DNA of 55,959 bases, taken from assembly GCA_009602735.1 (NCBI GenBank), contig WELA01004091.1:64100-120058 (forward strand), given 5' to 3'. Made by a program: the position numbers and the translations under genes. Every line of letters starts with the position of its first letter. Position 1 is the stretch's first letter. The DNA is from Mesotaenium endlicherianum. Lineage: Eukaryota > Streptophyta > Zygnematophyceae > Zygnematales > Mesotaeniaceae. Below are positions 44,375 to 55,633 of the stretch, in pieces. A model generated the notes under the pieces. The model was not told the DNA's origin. It saw only the letters and a list, made by a program, of their open reading frames with translations, and did not search any database.

Positions 44375-46279
44375 TTACACATTTTTTGGGAAGTTTAGAA
44401 CCGCTGCTTCGCCCTTCAACCTTATAGCGGCCTTATCATAAGCCCGTGCTGCGGATTCAGCCGTGCCAAAGCAGCCGAGGTGCACCGGCTTCCCCCGATG
44501 CGAAATGATTGCCCTGTAGTTCCCGCTCGGCAGCTGATTCACGCCCCAATACCCGCTTTTCGGCGGCGTGCGATGTGAAGAGTATGCTTGCGCAACCACA
44601 CTTGTGCGCTGCTTTGGCTTCTGGTTCTGGTTCTTCTTCTTCTTCCCTCCCTGGGCTGCCCCACCTCCATCGCGCGCTTCCTCCTTGCCGTTCCCCAGCC
44701 CCAATTTCAGAGCAGAGGCCGCGCCACTACCAAACACTTCGGGCTCTTTGCTCACGACGCCAGAGGAATGTTTGCGCGGCCGGCCTCTCCCGCGCTCAGT
44801 CTGCAGCTCTTCGTCATCGTCCATGTCTCCACAATCTTGCACCGTCAGCCTCCCACTCCTCCTCTGCCTCTCCTGGCCCATAGAGCCTTGCCCTGCCAAG
44901 TCCTCGTCGGGGACCATCCTCCTGTGCGCCTCTGCCTTGGACTCCAGCTGGGACGCCTGTGGAGCACCGCCGCGGACATCACTGCCTGGCGGCGGGGGAG
45001 GGAAGTTCAACCGTGCACTTTCCTTGAACAGCCGCTTGGCCGTCATGTCGTAGGCAAGCGCCGCCTCCACTGCAGTCTCGTAGCACCCTATCAGCTTTGA
45101 CCTCTTGGCCACTTTGTCGTAGTACTTGGCTGCAAACCTGCAGCGCCCGCCTTTGATTTCCCGCGAGACGCCTCTCAGGGGAACCTCTGCACCCTTCTTG
45201 CCAATGGCAGCCATTGCTCGAGACACCGCCAGCTGGCGGCGGTCCTCTCTGGCGCCAGCGGCCTCTGCTTGGCCCTCGCCTTCCACGCTGCACTTAGCAC
45301 AACCGTTCCGCCGCCCATCCTCGTCGAATGGAGCGGCAAAAGCGGGGACTGTAGGGGCCCTGGCATCGCCTTTCGAGGTCTCACGACGCGGCGCTGAGCG
45401 CCACTTGGCAGCAAACGGGCTCTCCCCACAAGCTCCCGGCGCGGATCTAGGTGCCGGGGCAGCGCCGGGGGAGGCGCCGTCAGGCTGGCGCCAGCTGGCG
45501 GTCCGGACCGGCAGCAGCCCCCAGAGTTCCATGGCTGCTCTCGCGTGCGCACGCGCCGCCTCCTGGGAAGACGAGAACGTGCCCAGCTTCAGCTTCCAAC
45601 GCTGCCCAGCCACCGCCACCTCTGCAGCAAAGCAGCCGGGGCTCTCCTGTCGCACGCCCACCGAGTCGGAGTCTAAGCAGTCCGCAGCGCCAGCATGGGA
45701 GGGCGGGAGAGATGCACGCCGGGGACTGCAGGGCTGCGTCTTCGGCTGCGGCTGCAGTAAGAGATGCGACACCGACGGTGGCCCAGCCTGGCCCTTGTGC
45801 CTCTCCGCATCCTCCTCCCTTCCAGCGCCAGCCCTGTGCGGGTCCTCCAGGGGCTCGTCGCGAACCTCACCGCCACCTGGCGTGGCTCCGGTGCTGGCTC
45901 CAGCCCCAGCACCAGCCCCGCCATCGCCAGCTCCCCGCCCGCTCGGGCCAGCCGCCCCCCCGTCTTCGTCTCGTCCGTTGAGATCGGCAGCGCGCTCATC
46001 CGGAGCGCTCAAAGTAACGGGAGAGGGCAGCGCTGCAAATGGGGAGAAAAGGGCAGCCAGCGAAGAGGCCGTCGCCGGCTGGTGCGCGACGCTGGCGGCC
46101 ACCATGGCTGCCTGGAAGCTCCCCCCGAGAGCCTGCTGCAGCAGCGTGTGGCCCTGGCCCTGGCAATGGCGCTCCTCCTTGTCGCCAGGTGGCTCCAAGT
46201 TGAAGCCCTGGGCTTGATGCAGAAGACAGAACCTGCCGCAGTAGCTGACGTGCGGAATCAGCACTCCAAATACGTACAT
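44375..46279 (-). CDS. AP2-domain transcription factor with two clear and one degenerate AP2 repeats
   Basis: A single open frame of 634 codons, no intron needed. Repeat 1 (about 205-255) is degenerate: SVGVRQESPGCFAAEV then LGTFSSSQEAARAHARAA. Repeat 2 (about 367-427): LRGVSREIKGGRCRF, IGCYETAVEAALAYDMTA, RLNFP. Repeat 3 (about 574-631): SGYWGVNQLPSGNYRA, HLGCFGTAESAARAYDKAA, VLNFP, ending five residues before the stop. The YRG-like and RAYD-like elements are hallmarks of the AP2/ERF DNA-binding fold. Linkers are Gly/Ala/Pro-rich with basic patches; KKKKNQNQKPKQR is a likely nuclear signal. Several AP2 repeats point to the AP2/ANT-type side rather than single-domain ERFs, but the linkers do not match land-plant ANT/AP2. 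The start ATG at 46279 is the first in frame; an internal Met at about residue 59 is an alternative. Confidence 0.85.
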   Translation of the reverse strand: MYVFGVLIPHVSYCGRFCLLHQAQGFNLEPPGDKEERHCQGQGHTLLQQALGGSFQAAMVAASVAHQPATASSLAALFSPFAALPSPVTLSAPDERAADLNGRDEDGGAAGPSGRGAGDGGAGAGAGASTGATPGGGEVRDEPLEDPHRAGAGREEDAERHKGQAGPPSVSHLLLQPQPKTQPCSPRRASLPPSHAGAADCLDSDSVGVRQESPGCFAAEVAVAGQRWKLKLGTFSSSQEAARAHARAAMELWGLLPVRTASWRQPDGASPGAAPAPRSAPGACGESPFAAKWRSAPRRETSKGDARAPTVPAFAAPFDEDGRRNGCAKCSVEGEGQAEAAGAREDRRQLAVSRAMAAIGKKGAEVPLRGVSREIKGGRCRFAAKYYDKVAKRSKLIGCYETAVEAALAYDMTAKRLFKESARLNFPPPPPGSDVRGGAPQASQLESKAEAHRRMVPDEDLAGQGSMGQERQRRSGRLTVQDCGDMDDDEELQTERGRGRPRKHSSGVVSKEPEVFGSGAASALKLGLGNGKEEARDGGGAAQGGKKKKNQNQKPKQRTSVVAQAYSSHRTPPKSGYWGVNQLPSGNYRAIISHRGKPVHLGCFGTAESAARAYDKAAIRLKGEAAVLNFPKNV

Positions 46280-46433
46280 TATCTAACAATTGAGCATTCC
46301 TGAACACACCGTGTTGTTGAAAAGTGTGCTTTTAAAATGGTCAAGCATAACAGAATGCCTGCACTGTCTGCATGACTTTGAGCACAGCTGCACTCTCGCC
46401 TGCAATCTGATGCGCGGGACAGCAGGTAGGGAA

Positions 46434-46500
46434 AGAAAGAGACATGTAAGCGTACACATACACATGTGTATATGTACGTATACGTATGTGTATATTTTCA
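46434..46500. repeat. Alternating purine-pyrimidine tract
   Basis: ACACATACACATGTGTATATGTACGTATACG-type alternation upstream of the AP2 gene. Possible Z-DNA or cruciform former; biological role not shown. Confidence 0.6.
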
Positions 46501-46782
46501 TGTGTGCACATGCATATTGCCCACTCAGCCTCCCTCCCTTGTCTCACGAAGACACCCCGGCTCATTGCCCACGAAGTTACATAAAGCGGCGTAATGGTTG
46601 CGACATCTCCCCGTGACGTTGATGACGCCCTGTATCACACTAAGTGCATGTGCAGTGCACCGCCCTCTTGGCTTGCGACACTGCTGCTGCAAGCCAGCAG
46701 CTGCAGCCGCCATCCCACAGCGCATGACTTGCGTTCTGCTTGAAGAACCAAGCCTCACTCACCCTCACTACTTTTAACTGTG

Positions 46783-46890
46783 TATGTATGTGTGTGTGTG
46801 TGTGTGTGCGTGTGTGTGTGTGTGTGTTTGTGTGTGTGCAGGCACGCGGGGTGTATGCGTGTGTGTGCGAGTATGTGCGCATGTGATGTG
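46783..46890. repeat. (TG)n microsatellite
   Basis: A largely uninterrupted TG/GTGC run from about 46783 to 46835, with degenerate continuation to 46890. Confidence 0.9.
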
Positions 46891-46930
46891 TGTGAGGGAG
46901 GAAATGAAGATCATTCGGGGGACGGCCCAC

Positions 46931-47601
46931 CTGTGCTGTGGCTGTAGCTGGTACACAGGCAAGCTGCACTGCTCCGTCTGCTCCCCATGCGTTGCCACGT
47001 GGCAGCACTGCCTGTAAGGGGCAGAGCGGTCCTCCAGAATGTGGCGCATGCACCGCGCGTATGCGCCCACGCAGAAGTGAATGCACGGCGAGCCTGACCC
47101 CCTGCTCCTGACGCTGCCGCACCTCCGCGCTGCCGCCTGGCTTCTCCTCCTCGCCCTCTTGGCATCGCTGCCGCCACCCAACGCCTGGCGCCTCTTGGCA
47201 CCAGCTGATGTGGCGCCGCTTCTCACCGCCCCCCCCTGGGGCTGCATTTCTGGCTGCACGCACGCGCGTGCCTGTGCCTGTGCCTGCGCCTGCCCGTCTG
47301 GAACGTCTGTCTCCTCCAGTTTGTGTGGGGCCGTGGGTGCTGTCACTGAAACTCCGCCACCTGCGCCGTCAGGGGCTGCTGCAGCCGTGGCAGCAGCAGC
47401 AGCTGCAGCAGAAGAAGAAGAAGGCGCTTCGTGGGCCCTTTCGAGGGAGCATAGGAGGAGAGCGGCAAGGTTATCATCGTCATCATGGGCGGCAGCAGAG
47501 GTCGTGGCTGTAGCGGCGGCAGCAGCGCACGGAAGTGGCAGAAGGTTGGGGGTGGGGACGCCTCTTGGTACTGCAAGAGCCGCCTGCAGCGCACACATCA
47601 T
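46931..47601 (-). CDS. Unassigned coding-like stretch, possible 3' exon of the B3 gene or separate gene
   Basis: Open for 224 codons, with composition like neighbouring exons: Asp, Ala, Ser and Gln runs, then a basic KRARRRSQAAARR patch and a Cys/His-containing end (FCVGAYARCMRH to CCHVATHGEQTEQC). The frame meets a plausible GTGGGC donor at 46930. No family recognised. Upstream there are CTGCAG acceptor-like sites near 47580. It could be the end of the B3 gene on the same strand, or chance coding in GC-rich DNA. Confidence 0.3.
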
Positions 47602-48069
47602 CGCACGCGCAGAGCGTTCAGAAGTTTTGCCGGAGAAGGGAGGTCTGTGGTAAAGGGGCAGGGCGTGCGAGCAAGGAGGCTGGCAGAGGTGAGGATGACC
47701 CTAAGGATCGTAAAACCATGCTCGAAAACGATCGGCTCTTTCTGATCCGGCTGGACACAGCCCACATGAAACGAGCTAGCAAGAGTCGGAGACGAGACAC
47801 ATGTAGTAAGAAGCAGCAACAACGATACACAATGCGCGCGCCCAAGTCACTCCCAGGCGTGCAGCTTGCGTAAGCGTAAGCGGCCATAAACGGAACGCAT
47901 CAAGCATGCAGCGTTGAAATGCAAGTGCCACTTGTCGCCGCTCTGACTAGCTTTTCAAATACCCTCTGACACCAAGTCTCTATGCTCCAGCTGGCAGCTG
48001 AGCAGCCATGGCAGGCGCGAGGATGGCGCAGGCAAGTGGGAGGAGAAGAAGGGGGGGAGGAGGGCACAC

Positions 48070-50595
48070 CTGGCTCAGGGGCGGGGAGGCCTCTGAAGTA
48101 ATTCTGCTGACGTGAAAGCGCCGAGCGTGCAGGATCTCAAACACGAGCAGGTCGCCCTCCTGGACGCGCAGGCCGTCGACACATGGCTCCCAGCCGTCCC
48201 TGAAGCGGATGGCCGGGCGCTGCTGCCGGTAGTACACCTCCCAGCTCACGGCCCACACGCGCCCGTTGTCGGCTTCCACGCTCACCGCGCCCTCTGCCGC
48301 CGTCAGATGCTCGAACATCATCGGCACCGGCAGATCCTGGGTCACGCCCACAGGCAGACGACATCCCCAATGCGAGTGCAAGCAGGCAGGCAGGGGGACA
48401 TGTGAGGTGCTGTACTCCCACGACCCAAATCTGCCATTGCTGCTGCTGCTGACGCTGCGGCCGCTGCAGCTGCTGCCTTTCACCTTTGGGCTTTGGGGCG
48501 GACAAGTACTTGGCCCGTACAAGAGAGTAACGAGCTCCAGGTGCTCCACACTTACATAAGGATATTGTTAAAAGCATCCGAGGGAGAGGCAAACGGCTGA
48601 GTTATGACACGACTAGATGCATCAGGCTGGCTTGCAGAGTGACTATGGGTCTAGGGGTGCGTGCAGTTCAGTTGGCTGGCTTGCAGCGTGCGTGGTTTAA
48701 GCGTGCAGTTCTCAACAGAGGAAGAGGCGCACACTCGCTGCTCTTGGAGCCAGCCACCACATCCGCCCTGCTTCGCATGATGCTCCTCCAGCAGCAGAGA
48801 TAGCTCTATGCCAATGACCCGACAGAATAAGCACAGCAACTCGATCCGTTGCTCCCGGCCCAGGGGCGCACGTCACTTGGCAGCACACAAGAAAACCTCC
48901 TGCGCAAAGAGTTGGCTCGAGCCCTCCAGCACCCGCTACCTGGGACTAAGTACAGCAGCAGAGATGGCGACAGGCTAGCTGGCAGAGGTGTCAGAAGAGA
49001 AGTGGGAGGGGAGTGCCTGGCTGAGCAGCAGTGGAAGAGGCAGAGGCGTGAGAGGAGTCAGAGGAGAAGCCGGAGGAGGGGAGGGCAGAGGGAGCTCACG
49101 AGGTGCTTGATGGGGCGCAGCAGGAGGGTCTTCGTCATCATCTTGGCAAACGACGGCCGGCTCGTCAGCACGCCCTCCAGCGCTCTCGACGCAATCTCGC
49201 CCAGGGGCTGCGACAGGGCCGACTTGGACAGGTGTGGCGCATACCCGCCAGCTGGAGCCTGCCCCTTGGCCTTCCCCGTTCGGTGGGCCGCATGCGCAAG
49301 CGCGGGCTCGTCTGCAGCTTGACCAGGGGCTTCCGCCTGCCAGGTGTCGACCAGAGGCAACCCCCTTGTGTCAGGAGGCTCTAGGCCAGCAGCGGCGGCG
49401 GCAGCAGCAGCTCCAGCCACGCCAGCGAGCTCGTCCATCTTCTCCATCTTCTCTGGAGCTCTTCCTGCCCCTCCTCCCCCTGCGGCCACCCCTCCCCGCG
49501 CATCCCCCCGCTTGCCGTTCTCCTCCTTAGCCTGCCTACTCTTTCGCGAGCTTTCTCCAGCAGCAGCACCAGCAGCAGCACCAGTACCACCAGCAGCAGC
49601 AAGGGAGGAGTCTGCCGCCACCTCATGGTGCTGCTGCTTCTGCTCCTCCTGCTGCTGCGACGAGAGGAGTGTGACGGGCACCTGGTGCAACATCCCTAGA
49701 GGCATCAGCTTCCTCCCCTCCTTGTCAAACGTCAGGCCCACGCGCTGAGAGTTGGGGCTGGGCTCCCGGCTGCGCTTCTTCTGAGGAGGCTCCTTCCGGG
49801 AAGGTGCTGGAGAGGAGCTCTTTTGTCCCTTAGAGCTGTTGGCGCTGGGGGCTGCAGGGGGCGCCACCTGGTCCCCGCATGCCAGATAGGTGTGTGAGCA
49901 CGGGTCTGCTGGCGCGCACAATCAGAAAGCACAAACCGTCGCCACTGCACGGGCCATAGACTCAGACTTGAGACAATGATGCAGTGCCGACGACGCGGCG
50001 CATGCTGCTGTGGGATAGCTTTCAGCCTGCCACCGGTTCCTGAGTGGGTTTTCGATACGATGGCTCTTCAAAGAGAAGTGAAATCAAGCTCCCTCGGCCC
50101 GGCTGCCTATGCATTGCTCAAGCATCTAACCAGTGTGGGTGGGCGCCTCCTTTGCACCCCTTGATATATAATTTTGACAACAGATACTGTTCACGCCTGA
50201 ACACTAAGGTTGCTTGCTTGACTGCCAGCGATGCGCAAAAACGTGTCAAGAAGGTCCTAAGAGAGTGCCGCTGAGGCACAGAGGAGGCGTTGGTTGCTCA
50301 CCTCATCTGCAGCAGGGGCTGTCACGGCCTCCTTGTTCCTCTCAAGAAAGGTCACCCTCAGCTTGCTGGGCCCCACGACTTCAAACAGCAGGACTTCCCA
50401 GTCCTGGACCTTGTGGTGGCTGCAGAACTCGTGCCACCCCTTGCTGAAGGCCACCTGCTGGAGCTGCTTCCTGTGAGCAGCAAACTGGGGCTTGTTTTCC
50501 CACTTGACATCCCACTGCCCCCCTTCTGAGTCCTCCAGAACCGCCTCCCCAGAGTCTCCCTTCCAGTACTTGCTGATGAAGAGGTGGGGAAGGAC
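48070..50595 (-). CDS. Protein with two B3 DNA-binding domains (partial gene model, three exons)
   Basis: Exons read on the minus strand: 50595-50302 (98 codons), 49867-49100 (256 codons), 48336-48070 (89 codons); all junctions phase 0 with GTGAGC, GTGAGC and GTGTGC donors. The first exon has VLPHLFISKYW, WDVKWENK, FSKGWHEF and WEVLLFEV, the B3 pattern. The middle exon is a disordered Ala/Gln/Gly-rich linker with basic KKRSRE and a helical end. The third has LPVPMMFEHL, GRVWAVSWEVY, FRDGWEPCVD and EGDLLVFEI, a second B3 domain. B3 domains bind DNA in plant regulators of the ARF, LAV, RAV and REM groups; no auxin-response or RAV partner domain is visible, so a REM-like assignment is the best guess. 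The first exon (with the start of B3 domain 1) and the last exon are not identified. Confidence 0.75.
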
Positions 50596-50599
50596 CTGC

Positions 50600-52555
50600 A
50601 TCACCAACACAGATAGGATACCGCGGGGAATCATCATATGCGTCCTTCTGGTTGACAAAATAAGTAGGAATAGACGAGATATTCTTTTCAAAACTTTTCA
50701 GAACGAGCTGCTTCTTGCTTCTTATTGTAGTTTCTAGGTCAACAAACAGGTTGGCAATACTCGACAAGTCCACATGTATTGCCTAGTTTGAAGGCAACCC
50801 ACCAAGCCCCTGTTGCGTGTGGAGTGAAGGGATGCTGTCGGAATGGCCTTGGCAAATGAAGGGTGCGGGAGCATGAGATCTCCCACCACACTTGCAGTGC
50901 TCTCCTTCAGAGTGGTTGTGCCCCCGGTGATGTGTGGCTTATACATGCTGACTGCCGTTTCTGTTAGTAGCACAACTTCCTTGCACCTCTTTTTGTCTGA
51001 GGGTCAATCACGTACCTAAGGTAGCCTCACCCAACAACAAATATATACATACGTACATATGGACCCTAAGGTGCCCATTCTGGACAGAAGTGCACGCATT
51101 ATAAGCTTTGCTGTTTTTATTACACAGCAGATGCCTGTGACGATGAGGCCCAGCTAGGACAACGACATCCTTTATTTTCGCTAGTGAGCTAAGAACTGCC
51201 TATGCGTAGATCTGGAAACGTCTTGCATGCAACAACCTTTGCGAATCAATCATCGGGCTGGAGTTCCCGCCAATACTTCTTCATGCACACATCTTACTAC
51301 ACAATTACCGCTACAACTGAACCGATCGGTGCATTCTCGTGTGCAATAGCTGGCGATAGCCAGCAGTAGCTGTCGAAAATACTTGCATGAACGTGTTTTG
51401 CCTCCCAGTCGTGCGCTACTATAGTCCAGTGGAGTCTTAAGTTTAGCGAAGCGAACGACAATGTTAAGCAGGCCGTAACCGGAGGTTCTCGCGACGCCTG
51501 TTAAGCTTGTAAACGTTTCAGTCTCTATTTGTTATAACGCCCTCCATGGTGCAGCGGGTCATCGATGGTATTGTGTATCCATCACTGCATATGCGACCTA
51601 AGGATCTGGCAACTTGACGTTGTGCTCGAGGTTTTTAGCGCACATCTTGCCTTCTCTTCAGCGGAGGGTATCAACCTTAAGCCACTTCTTGGTCAGTATT
51701 AATTGGGAGGCTTTCCTTCCAGCTTCATCTTAAAGACGTGAGGTTATTGAACAGACAGAATCCCTATGTGCGGGACGTTAGTGACCCGGCTCGCCTGTAT
51801 TTCCATCTTGCATGTATACTCTATAGAGCGATTTGTTGCTCAGCCATATCAGGACAATATGATAACTCATGTCACCTTATTGCATTTTCGGCCAGACTCA
51901 TTGGTCAAGCGAACACCCGTGTATATGCTGGAGTGTTGCAGATTGCTTTAAGGAGGCTTGCTCTCGGGGTTGTTGGTGCATTATTGTAAGTTTTCTGGTC
52001 TTAAAGCAGAAACCTCAAAGAATGGGAAAGAGGACAGCTGCTGGTTGCCATGGTGACGGCCCTTCTTGACGTTATATAAAGGGGCAAGTCTGTTCAGAAT
52101 TCCATGGGCTGCTTTGTGTGTAATAACATTGCCCTGCAGGGCACAAGACCTCCCTTCAAGTTCAGAACTTTAGTGGTTTCAGTTTCAGCTGCTGGAATAT
52201 GAAGCTACTCTACTCACTGTGGTGCAAAGAGGCTGAAGAATGCTTTGGTATAAAATAGGTCAAGGGGGTCAATATGGTCAAGGGGCACCCTGTGCAATGA
52301 CTCTGGCAGGAGAAAGAATGGTCCAGCAGAGGCACCAGCTGGCACTGAACCCCTCGGCACCCCTCGGCACCCCTCGGCAGTTTGCAGCTGCTAGTTCTTA
52401 CTCCATTCTGGCGCTATGGGAACAGGGCCTTCCTGCTGCCTACCTGAATCACCTCAATGACAGTCTTAGCAGCTGATTTCCATAGATCTTCTTATGGATG
52501 TGCCCGTACGAATTGAGATTCTTTTGCGCATACAGCGGCTGGCCTCACACGACGC
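50600..52555. other. Intergenic region upstream of the B3 gene
   Basis: Should include the promoter and 5' exon of the B3 gene. A 130-codon open stretch at 50773-50600 in the same direction (with LVLKSFEKN) may be part of that exon but has no family signal. From 50980 to 52555 only short ORFs are present; CCCTCGGCA is repeated three times near 52350-52380. Confidence 0.4.
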
Positions 52556-52731
52556 GTGTGTGTCATGGATGGAGGGCATTTCCCTGCACCAGCTGCGATC
52601 GCGCGTGCTTTGAACTTAGTTCTGGTGTACGCGCCACTCGTGAGAGCGCTGCAGAGATGCCAGAGTGACACTTGTTGCGCTCGCAACAAGACAGCTCTTC
52701 ATCGAAACCCGGGGCGAGCAACTGAGACGAC

Positions 52732-53635
52732 TTGCCGCAGGGGGGGATGCCTCAGTTGAATTCCTTAATTTCAGTTTGGACTCAGAGAGAGGGGAGGCTG
52801 GGTCCAGAGCTGCAGCTGAGCCACGCCATTGCAGGATATAGATGTATCCAGGACTCCTGGCAAGCACTCCACACCTTCCTGGAGGCTCTAGACTTCTGGA
52901 ATCTCCCTGGACTCGAGCATTGGACGCGCGACTATAGAGGCCTGTACCCTCCCTGTACCTTGTGTTTTACCAGCCGAAACACATCCCACCAATGGCTGCT
53001 ATGTCCCTGTGAGCAGGGCTCTTGTCACCCGTCAGCAGCATCGGGAGACCTTCCTGAAGCTCGCAAGCAATACCCCGGTGGCTGGGGAGGGAGCTGCATC
53101 AATTCTTAAGCTTGTCGAAGCTTTTCACCAAGAGAACCGCTTGCGTGCCCCCCTCCTCCAGGTGCCCCCCTCTCCTCCACTCTCTGGCGGCATCAGCACT
53201 CTGCTGAAGCATATGTCCGTAAGAGCACCATGTGCAGGGTTGATGAGCTTGCCGTCGTGACGGAGCTGCCCTTGCTGAAGAGGTTGCAGCTGGACTTCCA
53301 CAACAGTTCTCGGCCAAACCTGGCACGCACCTGCACCTTTTCCCATGTGGAAGAGCACATCCTCAGGCTGAGGCCAGAGGGTGCCAGCGCCCCTGGAGCG
53401 GACACCTGTCATCCTGGCCTGCCGTCAACGCCCCTGCTCTTGTGATCGGAGGGCCAAAGTTTAATTACAGGGGCCGTCTCCAGCTGGGCTCCCGTGAATG
53501 CCCACCAGTTGCTGCGCGGCTCTCACCTTGCTGTGATTGACTACGCCACCCTCTCCGCCGGCTCACGCGCCATTTCTGCAGCTGCTAGCGGCCCTTGCCT
53601 TGTCGTGTTTGCCTGCTGGCAAGAGTGAGTAGCCT
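52732..53635 (+). pseudogene. Decayed or multi-exon coding-like stretch, not recognised
   Basis: Coding-like composition runs through several frames: one ORF at 52732-53109, another with VSRALVTRQQHRETFLKLASN and a Leu-rich helix at 53009-53260, then VVTELPLLKRLQLDFHN and HVEEHILRLRPEG to 53445, and a further stretch with LAVIDYATLSAGSRA ending at the TGA near 53630. Frame changes lack obvious splice sites, suggesting a pseudogene, although small introns cannot be excluded. No family assigned. Confidence 0.3.
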
Positions 53636-54309
53636 CCGTAACGCAGTAGCTGTCACTGTTTCAGCCAATCCCGTAGTAGTCACCCTCAATCAGGAGCTTT
53701 GCGGGTCGTGTCAAAGCGAGACCTAAGCGACTGACACGTGGCAGGTCCAGTGCGCGGGGGAGGGCTAGGCAGTTGTTCCAAGACACGAGTAGCCAGGAAG
53801 ATTACGACTGGCTAAGACAATCCTAGAGGCACAGAGTGACCAATATAGGGGAACGCCTCATGGGTGCATGGGAATACTGGCTTGCAATTGCGACGTAGAA
53901 GACATGTAGGACTTGCTAAGTTTGCTCTTCAGCTGGTCTTGGTTGGAGCTGGACTGTTCATGTTTGAAAGGTAGGAGCTTTGTCATTTTTACGATCTTGC
54001 CAGCGACGCAGGCTGAGCCATCTAGGTTGAGCTGCCTAAGCTGTTTGCATTCTAGAATCTGGTTGCAATATGTTGCGAAGTGGTACATTCATTTCCAACT
54101 ACCGGCGTCAAGTATTTGGCACGTGTTCTTCTTAAGAGCTTGATTTTATCACATCAATTCTAAGTAGCCTCCAGTATGTGCTTCCTTGTAAGTGCTTCCT
54201 TTCACTATATGGATTGATAATGAACAAGGGATGGGCATTGCGACTTACCTAGTCCACTTGCAAATCTACTTTTACAATGAGCCAACAAGGCAACCCATGC
54301 TCCTAAATT

Positions 54310-54620
54310 TCTTCTCGGAAATCCGCGTTGAGTGCGATTTCGGGTCTTCGACGTTTTCCGGGGAAGATCGTCTTGTCAAAATTCGCATCTTCGCGCTTTT
54401 TCACCCGAAACCCCGTCGACGCAGTTCTGTCACGATCGCCCCGGGCGTCCTTCGGTCGCGAGTATCGGCGAGAATTGTCAGATCGACCGAGGCGTGCGCC
54501 CGGAACCGCTGGGTCGAGAATTGTCAAAACGACATCTTTGGGGGAAAAAGGCCGAAGATCCGCGGTTTGACAGAACAGTCTTCGCTCAAAAACATGGAAG
54601 ACTCGAAAGAATAGGTGGCT
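54310..54620. repeat. GC-rich repeat block with GAATTGTCA motifs
   Basis: A block of distinct base composition with repeated motifs: AGAATTGTCAGATCGACC and AGAATTGTCAAAACGACA are about 55 bases apart, and GTTCTGTCACGATCG and GACAGAACAG are inverted relatives. Flanking DNA is AT-richer. Possibly a mobile element fragment; no ends found. Confidence 0.35.
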
Positions 54621-54859
54621 CGGTTGTGTGCTAAGGCGACAACAGCTCGTCTTTCCCAAACGACAATTTTGCCGTATTGTGACCTGCATTTTGAAGGAAA
54701 ACACCAGCATGATACTAGATAGCACTATAGGTAGTACAGATTCATATCCAGTTTTCTTCGTTTAAACTCTCGCGTCGATGAACTTTCAAGATGCACTGTC
54801 ACTCACGCTTGTCTTTCTTGTACACGTGGTATATCAGCTTTCCGTACACAGCCTGTCGA

Positions 54860-54892
54860 CAAGTCTCGACCAGTCTCGACCAGTCTCGACCT
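54860..54892. repeat. Short tandem repeat (GTCTCGACCA)
   Basis: Three consecutive copies of a 10-base unit, GTCTCGACCA, with a partial unit on either side. No associated feature seen. Confidence 0.8.
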
Positions 54893-55412
54893 CATCTCCG
54901 AAGTAATGGGGTTTTCTCACGAGTGAACATCACCTTTGGCCATGATTTTGCACTCACGTCGAGGAGTCGAATATCTAGCAAGTTTTCCTGTAGTCTGAAT
55001 GATTTGTATTGAAGTGAGGATACCGTCAGACACAGGGTTAAAACTTGTTTATACCATTTTATAGAGAAATTGTACCGTTTGTAATGCATGCCAAGGTCAA
55101 AAATGCCAATAATTGCCAATAAGGCTCTGAGACTACTTTACGTAAGGAAACGCGGGGACCCGCGCGGCGGGGCCTTCTTCTGCCATATCCCCCATGATTT
55201 CCACACGGGCCGTTGTATGAAGCTCAGAAGCGATGCTTGAAGTGATGTTAATTTGTTGACCATTGCCTTGTGACTAACGTTCGTGATGATACGCCACATA
55301 CAAGAATGATTTCATAAGATTTCGATGATGGTCTGCTGACAACAGCTTCGTATAACTTCTGAATTCATAACTTCAGTGTAACGCATCTGTAGAGTGGGCC
55401 ATTTCATATATA

Positions 55413-55633
55413 ATGGCTGCTCAGACCTGCGCCATAGAGGCAGGTTGCTCAATATGGAAATACAGATTTTTCGGAGATTGTGTGTGTTCAACACATGACG
55501 CTATCTCCTTTTATTTGGGGATGACAAGTATTCTTTGCTGGGCGATTGCTGAAGTACCCCAAACTATCGTCAATTGGAGAGTTGGCAACTCAGAGGGCGT
55601 TTCACTTGCATTCATATTAACATGGACAGTGGG
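55413..55633 (+). CDS. PQ-loop repeat membrane protein, first exon (3' partial)
   Basis: The ATG at 55413 opens 73 complete codons plus two bases before a GTAAGC donor at 55634. The exon has CSIWKYRFFGDCVC, a DAISFYLGMTSILCW helix, AEVPQTIVNWR (the PQ motif) and SEGVSLAFILTW, then a Gly split by the intron; a GD dipeptide is expected next. This closely resembles the N-terminus of plant PQ-loop family proteins related to vacuolar/lysosomal basic amino-acid exporters (PQLC2/Ypq type), which have seven transmembrane helices and two PQ loops. Only the first two helices are in view. Substrate is inferred from the family. Confidence 0.85.

Noticed and set aside
45126..46217. A 363-codon plus-strand ORF opposite the AP2 gene
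   Set aside because: Antisense shadow in GC-rich coding DNA; it has no domain, whereas the minus strand has AP2 motifs.
46341..46616. Short ORFs over the ACAC/TGTG tracts
   Set aside because: Translations of simple repeats.
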